Assembly: GCF_003850345.1 (NCBI RefSeq) | Contig: NZ_CP027707.1 | Coordinates: 4,836,001 to 4,900,000 of the forward strand | Source of the DNA: Pseudomonas chlororaphis subsp. piscium | Lineage (GTDB): Bacteria; Pseudomonadota; Gammaproteobacteria; Pseudomonadales; Pseudomonadaceae | DNA: 64,000 nucleotides | Reading direction: 5' to 3' | Shown here: one piece after another, positions 1 to 27,622 of the stretch | Layout: the number at the start of each line of letters is the position of its first letter | How positions within the stretch are numbered: the first letter of the stretch is position 1 | Notes under the pieces: generated by a model | The model's input: the letters and a program-made list of their open reading frames with translations, nothing else | Told to the model about the DNA's origin: nothing | The model's database searches: none | Program-made: the position numbers and the translations under genes

Positions 1-1800
1 GCGCGGTATCGCTGTAGCCGGCCCACTCCTCGCTGCGGTCCACCGCCAGGGTATTCAACCCGTCCGGGATCGGCAGCTGTTGCTGTACCGCGGTGTGGGT
101 CAGCAGCAGCTTGGCGCGGCTGTCCTGCATCATGTACAGCAGGCGATCGCGCGGGTATTCCACGTCCAGCGGCACATACACGCCGCCAGCTTTCAACACC
201 GCCAGGAAGGCCACCATGATCTCGGCACTGCGCGGCATGGCGATGGCCACCCGCACTTCCGGGCCGACGCCACGAGCGATCAGGGCCCGGGCCAGACGGT
301 TGGCGCTGCGTTCCAGCTCGCCGTAAGTCAGTTGCTGCTCACCAAAGATCACCGCCACCGCATCGGGATTTTCCCGGGCGCGGTCGGCCACCAATTCATG
401 CACCAGTCGCTTGGCCGAGAAGCCGGAATCCGTGCGGTCCCAGAGCTGGAGAATGTGCCGCTGCTCGTCTTTATCCAGCAGGTTCAGCTGACCGATGCTC
501 TGCTGCTGATCGGCGACCATGGCCTGCAACAGGTTCCGCCAGTGCCGCGCCATGCGCTCAATGGTCGCAGCCTCGAACAGGTCGGTGGCATACCCCAGGG
601 AGGCCCAGAGACCATCGCGGCTTTCATGGACATCCAGGTCCAGGTCGAAGTGGGCAGTACGGCGCTCCCACTCCAGGCCCTCGATGCGCAAATCCGAGAG
701 CGCCTGTTGCTCATCGTCCAGGCCGCCTTCGGTCTGATGGTTGAACATCACCTGGAACAATGGATTGAGGCTCAGGCTGCGCTCGGGCTGCAGGGCCTCG
801 ACCAACTGCTCGAACGGCAGGTCCTGATGGGCCTGGGCTTCCAGGGCCCGTTGCTTGACCTGCTGCAACAGCTGGGCAACCGTCAGTTGCCCGTCGATAT
901 CGGCCTTGAGCACCTGGGTGTTGACGAAGAAGCCGATCAGGCGCTCGGTCTCGACCCGGTTGCGGTTGGCGATCGGCACGCCGACGCGGATATCTTCCTG
1001 GCCGCTGTAGCGGTGCAACAACGTCTGGAACGACGCCAGCAAGAGCATGAACATCGTCACGCCCTGGGCCTGGGCCAGGGTCTTGAGGCCGGTCACCAGC
1101 GAGCGGTCCAACGGCACATCCAGGCGGGCGCCACTGTGACTCTGCAGCGCCGGGCGCTGGTGATCGAACGGCAGTTCGAGCACCGGTTGCTCACCGCCCA
1201 GCAGCTGGCGCCAGTAATCCAACTGACGTTGTTTTTCCCCGGCCTCCATCCACTGGCGCTGCCATACCGCGTAATCGGCGTACTGGATCGGCATGACCGG
1301 CAGTTGCAGCGCCAAGCCCTGGCTGTAAGCGCTGTACAGCTGCACCAGCTCCTGCACCATCACCTGCATCGACCAGCCATCGGAGACGATGTGGTGCTGG
1401 ACCAGCACCAGCACATGCTCGTCCTCGGCCAGGCGCAACAGGCTGACCCGCAGCAGCGGGCCCTGGCGCAAGTCGAAAGGCCGGGCGATATGGGCCTCGA
1501 CCAGGGTCTTGAGGTGCTGCTCGTCCACCTCCAGCAACTCGATCGCCGGGCTTGCCTGAGGACGAATCACCTGTACTGCGCGCTCGCCGTCCTGCTGCAG
1601 ATGGGTGCGCAGACTTTCATGGCGAGCCACCAGGGTGTCGAAACTGCGTTGCAAGGCGGCCACGTCCAGCCGCCCTTTCAGACGCAGGGCGCTGGGCACA
1701 TGGTAGGCCGCACTCTGCGGGTCCAGCTGCCAGAGGAACCACTGGCGCTCCTGGGCATAGGACAGTGGCAGCGGCTGCTCGCGACCGACCGCAAGCATTG
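1..1800. repeat. NRPS direct repeat, copy 1 (partner near 14350-16150)
   Basis: This stretch, encoding the end of a carrier domain, an LCL condensation domain and the start of an adenylation domain, is nearly the same as bases about 14350-16150. Matching landmarks stay about 14.35 kb apart: the text around 110 recurs at 14460 and that around 1741 at 16087. The copies are in the third and first NRPS genes. Both follow a Lys module. Confidence 0.8.
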
Positions 1801-4800
1801 CCGGAGCCGGCTCGCCCGCCGTTGCCTCCAGGGCCTGCAAGGCCGCGACGAAACCGGCGAGCCGAGGCTGCTCGAACAGCAGCTTGAGTGGCACCTCGCG
1901 CTCCAGGGTATGACGCAGGCGCGACACCACCTGCATCGCCAGCAGCGAATGGCCGCCCATTTCGAAGAAGTGGTCCGTCAGGCCCACCCGCTCGGCGCCG
2001 AGAATATCGGCCCAGACGGCCGCCACCTGCTGCTCGACCTCGGTCACCGGCGCGACCCACAGCTGCTGCGACAGGCTGGCGTCGGGCTTGGGCAAGGCCT
2101 GTCGGTCCAGCTTGCCGTTGGGGTTCAATGGCATGCGTTCGAGAAACAGCAGGTGCGCCGGCACCATATAGTCCGGCAGTTGTTCACGGACGATCGCCTT
2201 GAGCTCCTCGCCCAAGGCCTGGGTATCCTCCCGCTCGGCCACCAGATAGGCCAGGAGCTGGTTATCGGCCGCCAGTACCACAGCTTCGCGGACACTGTCC
2301 TGGGCCAGCAGCAAGGCTTCGATTTCCCCCAGCTCGATGCGGAACCCGCGGATCTTCACCTGATGGTCGACCCGGCCGACGTATTCGATCACGCCGTCGG
2401 CGCGATAGCGCGCCAGGTCGCCGGTGCGGTACAGACGCTCGCCGGTGTCCGCGAACGGGTCCGGCACAAAACGTTCGGCGGTCAGCAACGGACGGTTCAG
2501 GTAGGCACGAGCCAGGCCACAACGACCGCCGATGTACAGCTCGCCCACCGCCCCCAGGGGCGCCAGGTTCAGGTCCCGGTCCAGCACATACAGGGCGCGC
2601 CCCGGTAACGAGCGACCGATGGGGCTGGCGGTGGCGCCAATGACTTCATCGCCAGCGCTGCAGTCCAGCACGCTGGACACCACCGTGGCCTCGGTCGGCC
2701 CATAGGTATTGAGCAGGCGCACATGCCCCAGGCCGGCCCGCAGCCACTGCGCCGGACCGTCCAGCGGCATGGCTTCGCCGCCGATGTGAATCTGCCGCAG
2801 GGCGCCATAGGACCTCGGCCCCGCCGCCAGGCAATCGAGCAGGAACAGGTTCCAGTAGGCGGTCGGCAAGTCGGCCAGGGTAACGCCCTGGCGAATAATC
2901 TCGCGGTACAGCCGGGCGCTGTCCCACAGCTCCGGCCCACGCAACACCACACAGGCGCCGTGGGTCAGCGCCGGGTACAGCTGCTCGACGAAACCGTCGA
3001 AGTTCAAGGTGGCGAACTGCAAGACCCGATCTTCCCGGCTCAAGCGCGAGTAGCCTGCGGCGATACGGGAGAACTCGGTCAGGGCCCCATGCTCGATCGC
3101 CACGCCCTTGGGCTTGCCGGTGGAACCCGAGGTGTAGATCACATAGGCCAGGTTGTGCGGCTCGACCGCCACCTGCGGGTTGTCCTGGGAACATTGGCGC
3201 AACGCCTCAGCGGCGCGGTCGATGTCCAGCGTCGCCAGCCCCTCGGGCAACGGCAGTTGCAGGTGGGACTGGCGCAGCACCAGGCGCACGCCGCTGTCTT
3301 CGAGCATGTGCAGCAGGCGCTCGCGCGGGTACTCGGGGTCCAGCGGCACATAGGCGCCGCCGGTCTTGAGCACCGCCAGCAGGCTGACCACCATGGCGAA
3401 GGAGCGCTCCACCGCGATCCCTACCAGCACCTCGGGCCCGACACCCTGGCCGATCAGGTAATGGGCCAGGCGGTTGGCCTGCCGGTTCAGTTCGGCATAA
3501 CTCATGGACTGCTCGTCCAGGCACAGGGCCGTCGCCTCAGGGTGCTGCAATGCCTGAGCCTGGAACAAACCCTGGACACCGGCCGGATGGCCGAAAGCCG
3601 CCGCCGCGCTGTTCCACTCCCGCAGCAGGCATTTCTGTTCATCCTCGGCCAACACCGCCAGTTGCCCGATGCGACTGCCCGAGCCCGTCGCCACCGCGCG
3701 CAGCAAGGCCTGCCAATGGCGCGCCATGCGCTCGATGGTGGCGGCGTCGAACAGATCGGTGGCGTAAGTCAGCGAGGCCCAGATGCCCTCGACCGACTCC
3801 TGGGTGTCCAGGCTCAGGTCGAACGGCGCCGTCTGGCTGTCCCACTCCAGGCCTTCGACCCGCAGGCCGGGCAGTTGCTGCTCGCCGCGCGCGCCACGGG
3901 CCTCGGTCTGGTGGTTGAACATCACCTGGAACAACGGGTTGTGACTCAGGCTGCGTTCCGGTTGCAGGGCCTCGACCAGTTGCTCGAACGGCAGGTCCTG
4001 ATGGCTCTGGGCTTCCAGGGCACGTTGCTTGACCTGCTGCAACAGCTGGCTGAAGGTCATCTGCCCGTCGATGTCGGCCTTGAGCACCTGGGTGTTGACG
4101 AAGAAGCCGATCAGGCGCTCGGTCTCCACCCGGTTACGGTTGGCGATCGGCACGCCGACGCGGATATCCGACTGCCCACTGTAGCGATACAGCAGGGTCT
4201 GGAACGACGCCAGCAACAGCATGAACAGGGTCACGCCTTCGAGCTGGGCCAGCGCCTTGAGGCCTGCGACCAGGACGCCATCCAGGGCCACATCCAGGCG
4301 TGCGCCGCGGTAGCTCTGGACCGCCGGGCGCGGGTGGTCCAGCGGCAACTCCAGCACCGGCTGCTCACCGCCCAGCAGCTCGCGCCAGTACCCGAGCTGA
4401 CGCTCCTTCTCCCCGGCCTCCATCCAGCTGCGCTGCCACAGGGCGTAATCGGGGTATTGAATCGACAGGTCCGGCAACCGCAGGTCCCGGCCCTGGCTGT
4501 AGGCGACATACAACGGCACCAGCTCATCGACCATGACCTGCATCGACCAGCCATCGGAAACGATGTGATGCAGCACCAGCACCAGGACGTGCTCGTCCTC
4601 CGCCAGTCGCAGCAGCCTGACCCGCAGCAAGGGGCCTTGCCGCAGGTCGAAGGGTTTGCCGACTTCAGCCTCCACCAGTGCCTCAAGCTGCTGCGGGTCG
4701 GCCTCTGCCAGGTCGATCTCGAGGCTCGCCGGGGCATTGACCACCTGCACCACCTGTTCGCCCTCCTGGTGCAAATGGGTACGCAGGCTTTCGTGGCGGG

Positions 4801-5077
4801 CAATCAGGGTGTCGAAACTGCGCTGCAGGGCCGCGTGGTCGAGCCGGCCCTTCAGGCGCAAGGCCCGGGGTACGTGATAGGCCGTGCTCTCGGGCTCCAG
4901 TTGCCAGAGAAACCACTGGCGTTCCTGAGCATAAGAGAGTCGTAGCGGCTCCCCCTCCTGCCGCTTGAAAACCGGCGCAATCTCGAACAGATTGATGCCC
5001 TGCTGCTTGAGCAGGACCGCCAACGCTTTCTTTTCCTGCGCAGAAAGAGAACCCACTGACTCGATTAATGCTTGCAC
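1..5077 (-). CDS. Pyoverdine-type NRPS, third gene (C-A[Lys]-T-C-A..., 3' end outside window)
   Basis: Non-ribosomal peptide synthetase that continues past base 1; about 1692 codons are visible. The start is GTG at 5077, 10 nt after the stop of the preceding NRPS gene, with an AGGGG ribosome site. Domains in order: an LCL-type condensation domain (LHHIVSDG), an adenylation domain, a carrier domain (MGGHS), a second LCL condensation domain (QHHIVSDG), and the beginning of a second adenylation domain. The first adenylation domain reads D-G-E-D-H-G-T-V-V at the specificity positions, the pattern I associate with lysine in P. aeruginosa PvdJ. The cut second adenylation domain closely matches the third one of the 12918-23957 gene, so it probably loads the same residue, likely N5-formyl-N5-hydroxyornithine. 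The Lys-fOHOrn content resembles PvdJ, but fluorescens-group naming varies, so no symbol is given. No thioesterase end is visible. Confidence 0.93.
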   Translation of the reverse strand, partial: MQALIESVGSLSAQEKKALAVLLKQQGINLFEIAPVFKRQEGEPLRLSYAQERQWFLWQLEPESTAYHVPRALRLKGRLDHAALQRSFDTLIARHESLRTHLHQEGEQVVQVVNAPASLEIDLAEADPQQLEALVEAEVGKPFDLRQGPLLRVRLLRLAEDEHVLVLVLHHIVSDGWSMQVMVDELVPLYVAYSQGRDLRLPDLSIQYPDYALWQRSWMEAGEKERQLGYWRELLGGEQPVLELPLDHPRPAVQSYRGARLDVALDGVLVAGLKALAQLEGVTLFMLLLASFQTLLYRYSGQSDIRVGVPIANRNRVETERLIGFFVNTQVLKADIDGQMTFSQLLQQVKQRALEAQSHQDLPFEQLVEALQPERSLSHNPLFQVMFNHQTEARGARGEQQLPGLRVEGLEWDSQTAPFDLSLDTQESVEGIWASLTYATDLFDAATIERMARHWQALLRAVATGSGSRIGQLAVLAEDEQKCLLREWNSAAAAFGHPAGVQGLFQAQALQHPEATALCLDEQSMSYAELNRQANRLAHYLIGQGVGPEVLVGIAVERSFAMVVSLLAVLKTGGAYVPLDPEYPRERLLHMLEDSGVRLVLRQSHLQLPLPEGLATLDIDRAAEALRQCSQDNPQVAVEPHNLAYVIYTSGSTGKPKGVAIEHGALTEFSRIAAGYSRLSREDRVLQFATLNFDGFVEQLYPALTHGACVVLRGPELWDSARLYREIIRQGVTLADLPTAYWNLFLLDCLAAGPRSYGALRQIHIGGEAMPLDGPAQWLRAGLGHVRLLNTYGPTEATVVSSVLDCSAGDEVIGATASPIGRSLPGRALYVLDRDLNLAPLGAVGELYIGGRCGLARAYLNRPLLTAERFVPDPFADTGERLYRTGDLARYRADGVIEYVGRVDHQVKIRGFRIELGEIEALLLAQDSVREAVVLAADNQLLAYLVAEREDTQALGEELKAIVREQLPDYMVPAHLLFLERMPLNPNGKLDRQALPKPDASLSQQLWVAPVTEVEQQVAAVWADILGAERVGLTDHFFEMGGHSLLAMQVVSRLRHTLEREVPLKLLFEQPRLAGFVAALQALEATAGEPAPAMLAVGREQPLPLSYAQERQWFLWQLDPQSAAYHVPSALRLKGRLDVAALQRSFDTLVARHESLRTHLQQDGERAVQVIRPQASPAIELLEVDEQHLKTLVEAHIARPFDLRQGPLLRVSLLRLAEDEHVLVLVQHHIVSDGWSMQVMVQELVQLYSAYSQGLALQLPVMPIQYADYAVWQRQWMEAGEKQRQLDYWRQLLGGEQPVLELPFDHQRPALQSHSGARLDVPLDRSLVTGLKTLAQAQGVTMFMLLLASFQTLLHRYSGQEDIRVGVPIANRNRVETERLIGFFVNTQVLKADIDGQLTVAQLLQQVKQRALEAQAHQDLPFEQLVEALQPERSLSLNPLFQVMFNHQTEGGLDDEQQALSDLRIEGLEWERRTAHFDLDLDVHESRDGLWASLGYATDLFEAATIERMARHWRNLLQAMVADQQQSIGQLNLLDKDEQRHILQLWDRTDSGFSAKRLVHELVADRARENPDAVAVIFGEQQLTYGELERSANRLARALIARGVGPEVRVAIAMPRSAEIMVAFLAVLKAGGVYVPLDVEYPRDRLLYMMQDSRAKLLLTHTAVQQQLPIPDGLNTLAVDRSEEWAGYSDTA

Positions 5078-5087
5078 GCCACGCCCC

Positions 5088-12914
<7,827 letters not shown>

Positions 12915-12917
12915 GGT

Positions 12918-23957
<11,040 letters not shown>

Positions 23958-24012
23958 CAGGCTTCATCCGTACATGTTGGGTATCGAGCATTGGCTCGGC
24001 TATCCCTACGGA

Positions 24013-24037
24013 ACGGATGGGCAGGGGGAAAAATTAA
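24013..24037 (-). promoter_or_regulatory. PvdS-type (iron starvation) promoter of the NRPS operon
   Basis: On the minus strand TAATT (24036-24032) is followed by 16 bases and CGT (24015-24013); TTAAT-N17-CGT is an equivalent reading. The PvdS consensus is TAAAT-N16/17-CGT. The NRPS start codon is 56 bp downstream of the CGT. One mismatch to consensus. Confidence 0.6.
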
Positions 24038-24072
24038 CCCCCGCGGCGGCGCGCCAGACCACGGCCCGCCGT

Positions 24073-24096
24073 TAAATTCCACGGATGGCGACTCGT
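24073..24096 (+). promoter_or_regulatory. PvdS-type (iron starvation) promoter of the siderophore-interacting protein gene
   Basis: TAAAT at 24073-24077, then exactly 16 bases, then CGT at 24094-24096: a full match to the iron-starvation box used by sigma factor PvdS. It points toward the start codon at 24136, 39 bp away. Confidence 0.75.
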
Positions 24097-24135
24097 CAAA
24101 AGAGGACCATCACTTTCCACACAAAGGTCGCGATC

Positions 24136-25119
24136 ATGTCCTCTGCAACCTCACTGGCCAACTTCCTGTCAAACAGCTCGCTGGCAAACGGCTTGCGCAA
24201 ACTGGTCGGCGCGGGCAACCAGCAGCCGCGCGCCTACCGCCTGATCAATGTCCAACTCAAGCAACGGATCAACCTCAGCCCCTGCATGGCGCGCTTCGTG
24301 TTTACCGGCGAGGACGTCGCCCACACCCGCACCCTGGCGCCGGACCAGCGCATCAAGCTGCTGTTTCCCGCCGCCGACGGCCTGCCGCCCGAATTGCCGC
24401 GCATCGGTGACTGGCACGCGGCCCGGCGCAAGCTGCCGGCGGCGCAACAGCCACCGATGCGCACCTACACCATCCGTGCCCTGCGCGCCGAGCCCGCGGA
24501 GCTGGAAGTGGACTTCGTGCTGCACGGGGTCAGCGGCCCGGCGTCGCGCTGGGCGACTCACGCCGAGGTCGGCGACCGCCTGCAAATGGCCGTGCCCAAT
24601 AAAGCCTTCAGCGGCGACCCCGGCGGCTATGAATGGCAGCCACCGGCCGACATCCGCAAGGTCCTGCTGATCGGCGACGAAACCGCGCTGCCGGCCATCG
24701 CCGGGATTCTCGAAGACTTGATGGAGTACCCAACGCCGCCCGACGTCCAGGCATTCATCGAAGTGCCCCACGAAAGCGATTGCCTGGCGCTGCGCCACAA
24801 CCACCAGACCCGCCTGAGCTGGCTGCCCCGCGACGTGCTGGGCGCCAGCCATGGCGAGGCACTGCTGCACGCCGCCCGGGAACTGGCCGAGCTGCCCGTG
24901 CCGAGCAAGCACCCGCGCGCGCTGAAACCCCAGGAAAACAGCGACGACCTGCGCCCCTGGGATTCGGCCACACCGGCGGACAACAGCTTTTATGCCTGGA
25001 TCGCCGGCGAATCGGGCACGGTCATGAAGATCCGCCGGCACCTGATCAACGAGCGCGGCCTGGAACGCCGCAACCTGGCGCTGATGGGCTACTGGCGCCT
25101 GGGCCGTTCGCTGGAATAA
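24136..25119 (+). CDS. Siderophore-interacting protein (FAD-dependent ferric-siderophore reductase family)
   Basis: A 327-residue protein of the ViuB/SIP family, cytoplasmic flavoproteins that reduce the iron of imported ferric siderophores. Visible signs are the RTYTIRAL flavin-binding segment near residue 110, a GPASRWA segment, the LLIGDETALPAI nucleotide-binding turn and the C-terminal FYAWIAGESGTVMKIRRHL segment. The ATG at 24136 is chosen over an upstream in-frame ATG at 24085 because AAAGGT lies 8 bases before it and because 24085 would sit inside the PvdS-type box. It is divergent from the NRPS operon with a full PvdS box of its own, so it is likely expressed with pyoverdine under iron limitation and probably acts on that siderophore. 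Pyoverdine iron release is normally periplasmic (FpvC-K system), so a cytoplasmic reductase here is notable. Confidence 0.85.
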   Translation: MSSATSLANFLSNSSLANGLRKLVGAGNQQPRAYRLINVQLKQRINLSPCMARFVFTGEDVAHTRTLAPDQRIKLLFPAADGLPPELPRIGDWHAARRKLPAAQQPPMRTYTIRALRAEPAELEVDFVLHGVSGPASRWATHAEVGDRLQMAVPNKAFSGDPGGYEWQPPADIRKVLLIGDETALPAIAGILEDLMEYPTPPDVQAFIEVPHESDCLALRHNHQTRLSWLPRDVLGASHGEALLHAARELAELPVPSKHPRALKPQENSDDLRPWDSATPADNSFYAWIAGESGTVMKIRRHLINERGLERRNLALMGYWRLGRSLE

Positions 25120-25137
25120 GCGCCTCTACACACGCAA

Positions 25138-25162
25138 AGACCCAACGCCAGGCGTTGGGTCT
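25138..25162. terminator. Bidirectional hairpin between convergent genes
   Basis: Perfect 12-bp inverted repeat, agacccaacgcc and its complement around one central base, lying between the convergent SIP and thioesterase genes. There is no long T run, so termination is inferred from position and stem quality. Confidence 0.5.
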
Positions 25163-25184
25163 CGATGGTCGCGATACCACCCTT

Positions 25185-25925
25185 TCAACCCGTCAGCGCC
25201 ACCCGCTGGGCATGCCGACGCCGATGGGGCTCGAGGTGATCCTTGATCATGCGCAGCACCTTGGGTTCGTGCTCATGAATGAAGAAGTGCCCGCCGGACA
25301 GCATGTCCACGGAGAAGCTGCCGCTGGTTTCCCGACGCCAGGCCATCAACTGCTCGGTGCTGGCCCGGTCGTCCTTGCCGCCCAGCACATGCATCGGGCA
25401 CTTGAGCAGGGTGCGCTGCTGCGGACGGAAACTGCCGCACAGCAGGAAGTCGGCGCGCAGCACTGGCAGGGTCAGGCTCATCAGCTCCTGGTTGGCCAGT
25501 ACCTCTTCACTGGTGCCATTGAAGGTGCGTAGCTGTTCGATCAGCTGGGCATCGGTTTTCGGCTCGGCCAGGTCGCGGTCGTATTCGCTGCGCATGCTCG
25601 GCGCCGCGGTGCCCGAGGCGAACAGCGCCACCGGCTCCGGACCTCCCAGTTGGCGCAGGGCATGGGCCATCTCACACGCCAGCAGCGCCCCCAGGCTGTG
25701 GCCGAACAAGGCGTAAGGCGCCTGCAACGTGGGCAAGTGTTCCCTGGCCAGCTGCCGCGCCAGCCCCGCCAGATCGGTCTGCAAGGCTTCGCCAAAACGC
25801 GCGCCCCGCCCCGGCAGTTCCACCGGCTGCAACTTCAGCCAGTCGGGCAGTTTGCGCCGCCAGCGGCTATAGACCATGGCGCTGGCGCCGGAATACGGCA
25901 GGCACAGCAGCGTCAGCTGGGTCAC
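25185..25925 (-). CDS. Type II thioesterase of the pyoverdine NRPS (PvdG-like)
   Basis: A 246-residue external thioesterase that hydrolyses wrongly loaded or stalled acyl groups from NRPS carrier domains. The alpha/beta hydrolase triad is visible as Ser77 in GHSLG, Asp185 in GGKDD and His213 in GGHFF. The start is set at GTG 25925, preceded by AAGGGGA at good spacing; an in-frame ATG at 25970 would overlap the predicted promoter region. A TAATT-N16-CGT box lies just upstream, matching the box of the NRPS operon. This ties the gene to pyoverdine even though it is a separate unit, convergent with the SIP gene. PvdG in P. aeruginosa sits beside pvdL instead, so orthology is likely but not certain. 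Confidence 0.88.
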   Translation of the reverse strand: MTQLTLLCLPYSGASAMVYSRWRRKLPDWLKLQPVELPGRGARFGEALQTDLAGLARQLAREHLPTLQAPYALFGHSLGALLACEMAHALRQLGGPEPVALFASGTAAPSMRSEYDRDLAEPKTDAQLIEQLRTFNGTSEEVLANQELMSLTLPVLRADFLLCGSFRPQQRTLLKCPMHVLGGKDDRASTEQLMAWRRETSGSFSVDMLSGGHFFIHEHEPKVLRMIKDHLEPHRRRHAQRVALTG

Positions 25926-25961
25926 GGTGTTCCCCTTGAAAAAAGTGATGGTAAAGACTGG

Positions 25962-25985
25962 ACGTGCCACCTGGCCGACAAATTA
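25962..25985 (-). promoter_or_regulatory. PvdS-type promoter of the thioesterase gene
   Basis: On the minus strand TAATT (25985-25981), 16 bases, CGT (25964-25962). It has the same variant and spacing as the NRPS operon box, and lies 36 bp upstream of the GTG start. Confidence 0.6.
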
Positions 25986-26005
25986 GTAGCCGCACCACCA
26001 CCGAC

Positions 26006-26110
26006 CTGTAGGAGCGAAGCTTGCTCGCGATGAACTTGAGAACGCCGCGTTTATCCAGCCAATACATCGGTATCGTTAACGACCATCGCGAGCAAGCTTC
26101 GCTCCTACAG
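26006..26110. repeat. REP pair (REPIN), GCTTGCTCGCGA subtype
   Basis: Two inverted copies of a Pseudomonas REP sequence (core GTAGGAGCGAAGCTTGCTCG) at about 26006-26031 and 26083-26110, separated by about 50 bases. Such pairs spread through genomes with the help of a RAYT transposase, none of which is in this window. Confidence 0.85.
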
Positions 26111-26296
26111 TAGATCTCCTTCGCTTGACCGATCGGCATTGGGTCACCCGCCCCTATAAATTTCCCGGCACAGCCTTCGTTCCAGTTGCAGATCAAACCA
26201 ACCAACAAGAGAGATCGCCGTGGACGTGCAGAGCATTCTGTGTCCACCTCGCTGTCGGTGAGTTTCCGGGTCAACTCCGAGCCCGGCGGGTAAGGC
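26111..26296. other. Intergenic stretch without a supported gene
   Basis: Between the REP pair and the stop of the MFS gene. A 13-codon plus-strand frame opens at GTG 26220 after AAGAGAG, but it has no recognisable content. I see no terminator or promoter I would defend. Confidence 0.4.
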
Positions 26297-27496
26297 TCAG
26301 GCGACCGCCGGCTGGCCACGGGTCAGCCGGCGACAGCTCTGCACCGCCGCCCCCAGCACCACCACTCCCGCCGCCAGCGCCACCCAGAAGCCGCTGCGCG
26401 CGCCAAAGGCATCCACCAGCCAGCCGGAACTGGCCGCGCCGATGGCCACGCCGATGCTCACCCCGGTGACCAGCCAGGTCAGGCCCTCGGTAAGCTTGGC
26501 CGGTGGAACTATGCTCTCGACCAGGGCCATGGCGACGATCAGGGTCGGGGCGAAGAACAGGCCGGAGACGAACACCGCCAGGGACAGGCCAAGGATATTG
26601 CTCGCCATCAGCAGTGGCAGGGTGGTCACGGCGGTGGCGATGCCGCCGTACATGAACAGTCGCGGCAGCGGGATATTCAGTTTCAGCGCACCGAAGGCGA
26701 TACCCGCCAGGCAGGAACCGATGGCGTACACCGACAGCACGATGCTCGCCGCCGCGGGTTGCCCCTGCTGCTGGGCGAACGCCACGCTGACCACGTCCAC
26801 CACGCCGACGATCATGCCCATGGCGATCATCAGCAGCACCAGCAACTGCAACTCCAGCGAACGGATGATCGACGCGTCGTGCTCGGCCTCATGGGGATGC
26901 ACCGGTGGCTCGGTCGCCCGTTGCGCCACCAGCGCGGTGACGCCGATCGCCAGCATCAACAGCGCCGCCAGCGGCCCGGCCTCGGGGAAGGCTGCCACGC
27001 ACAGCCCCACCGACAACGGCGGGCCGAGGATAAAGCACACCTCATCGAGCACCGATTCCAGGGCATAGGCGGTCTGCAACTGTGGCTGGCCGCGGTACAG
27101 CTCGGTCCAGCGGGCGCGGATCATGGCCGGTATGCTCGGCATGCAGCCGGCCAGGGCGGCGAACAGGAACAGCGTCCAGTGCGGCGCCTGCAAACGGGTG
27201 CACAGCAACAACGCCAGCAGCGCCCCGCCACCCAGGCCGGCGGCGATCGGCAGCACCCGGCCCTGGCCGAAACGGTCGACCATGCGCGACACCTGGGGCG
27301 CGCAGAAGGCCGTGGCCAGGGCGAAGGTCGCCGCCACCGCGCCGGCCAGCGCGTAACCGCCCTTGAGCTGGGCCAGCATGGTGATCAGGCCGATGCCGGT
27401 CATGGACATCGGCATCCGCGCAATCATCCCCGCCACCACGAAAGCGCGACTGCCGGGGGCCTTGAACAGTTCGCGGTAAGGGTTTGCCATCGTCAT
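26297..27496 (-). CDS. MFS transporter, drug-efflux type
   Basis: About 399 residues with around twelve hydrophobic segments typical of a major facilitator in the inner membrane. The first loop has QVSRMVDRFGQGRVLP, matching the loop 2-3 signature of the superfamily. Substrate is unknown. The start is ATG 27496 (AAGG just upstream), with ATG 27490 as the alternative; the longer frame to 27577 would run through the operators. It is divergent from a TetR gene with two matching palindromes in the shared gap, so it is probably repressed by that regulator and induced by the compound it exports. It is close to the pyoverdine genes but has no PvdS-type box, so a siderophore role is not indicated. 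Confidence 0.85.
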   Translation of the reverse strand: MTMANPYRELFKAPGSRAFVVAGMIARMPMSMTGIGLITMLAQLKGGYALAGAVAATFALATAFCAPQVSRMVDRFGQGRVLPIAAGLGGGALLALLLCTRLQAPHWTLFLFAALAGCMPSIPAMIRARWTELYRGQPQLQTAYALESVLDEVCFILGPPLSVGLCVAAFPEAGPLAALLMLAIGVTALVAQRATEPPVHPHEAEHDASIIRSLELQLLVLLMIAMGMIVGVVDVVSVAFAQQQGQPAAASIVLSVYAIGSCLAGIAFGALKLNIPLPRLFMYGGIATAVTTLPLLMASNILGLSLAVFVSGLFFAPTLIVAMALVESIVPPAKLTEGLTWLVTGVSIGVAIGAASSGWLVDAFGARSGFWVALAAGVVVLGAAVQSCRRLTRGQPAVA

Positions 27497-27542
27497 TACA
27501 CCTTGTTTGAGGCTTGCCAGAAATGCACCGCAAGGCAAAAAT

Positions 27543-27559
27543 ACATACGGCGCGTATGT
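27543..27559. promoter_or_regulatory. Predicted TetR operator 1
   Basis: Inverted repeat ACATACG-GCG-CGTATGT between the divergent MFS and tetR genes. It shares both 7-bp arms and the 3-bp spacing with the palindrome at 27574-27590. The centres are 31 bp apart, close to three helical turns. Confidence 0.75.
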
Positions 27560-27573
27560 GAGAAAGCATGAGA

Positions 27574-27590
27574 ACATACGCGGCGTATGT
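27574..27590. promoter_or_regulatory. Predicted TetR operator 2
   Basis: Inverted repeat ACATACG-CGG-CGTATGT, partner of operator 1, 33 bp before the tetR start. Confidence 0.75.
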
Positions 27591-27622
27591 CAATCCACCT
27601 GTCAGCTGTGTGAGTGCCCGCC

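Noticed and set aside
26220..26290. Short plus-strand peptide genes after the REP pair
   Set aside because: Two overlapping frames exist in different phases, neither with a recognisable content or conserved context.
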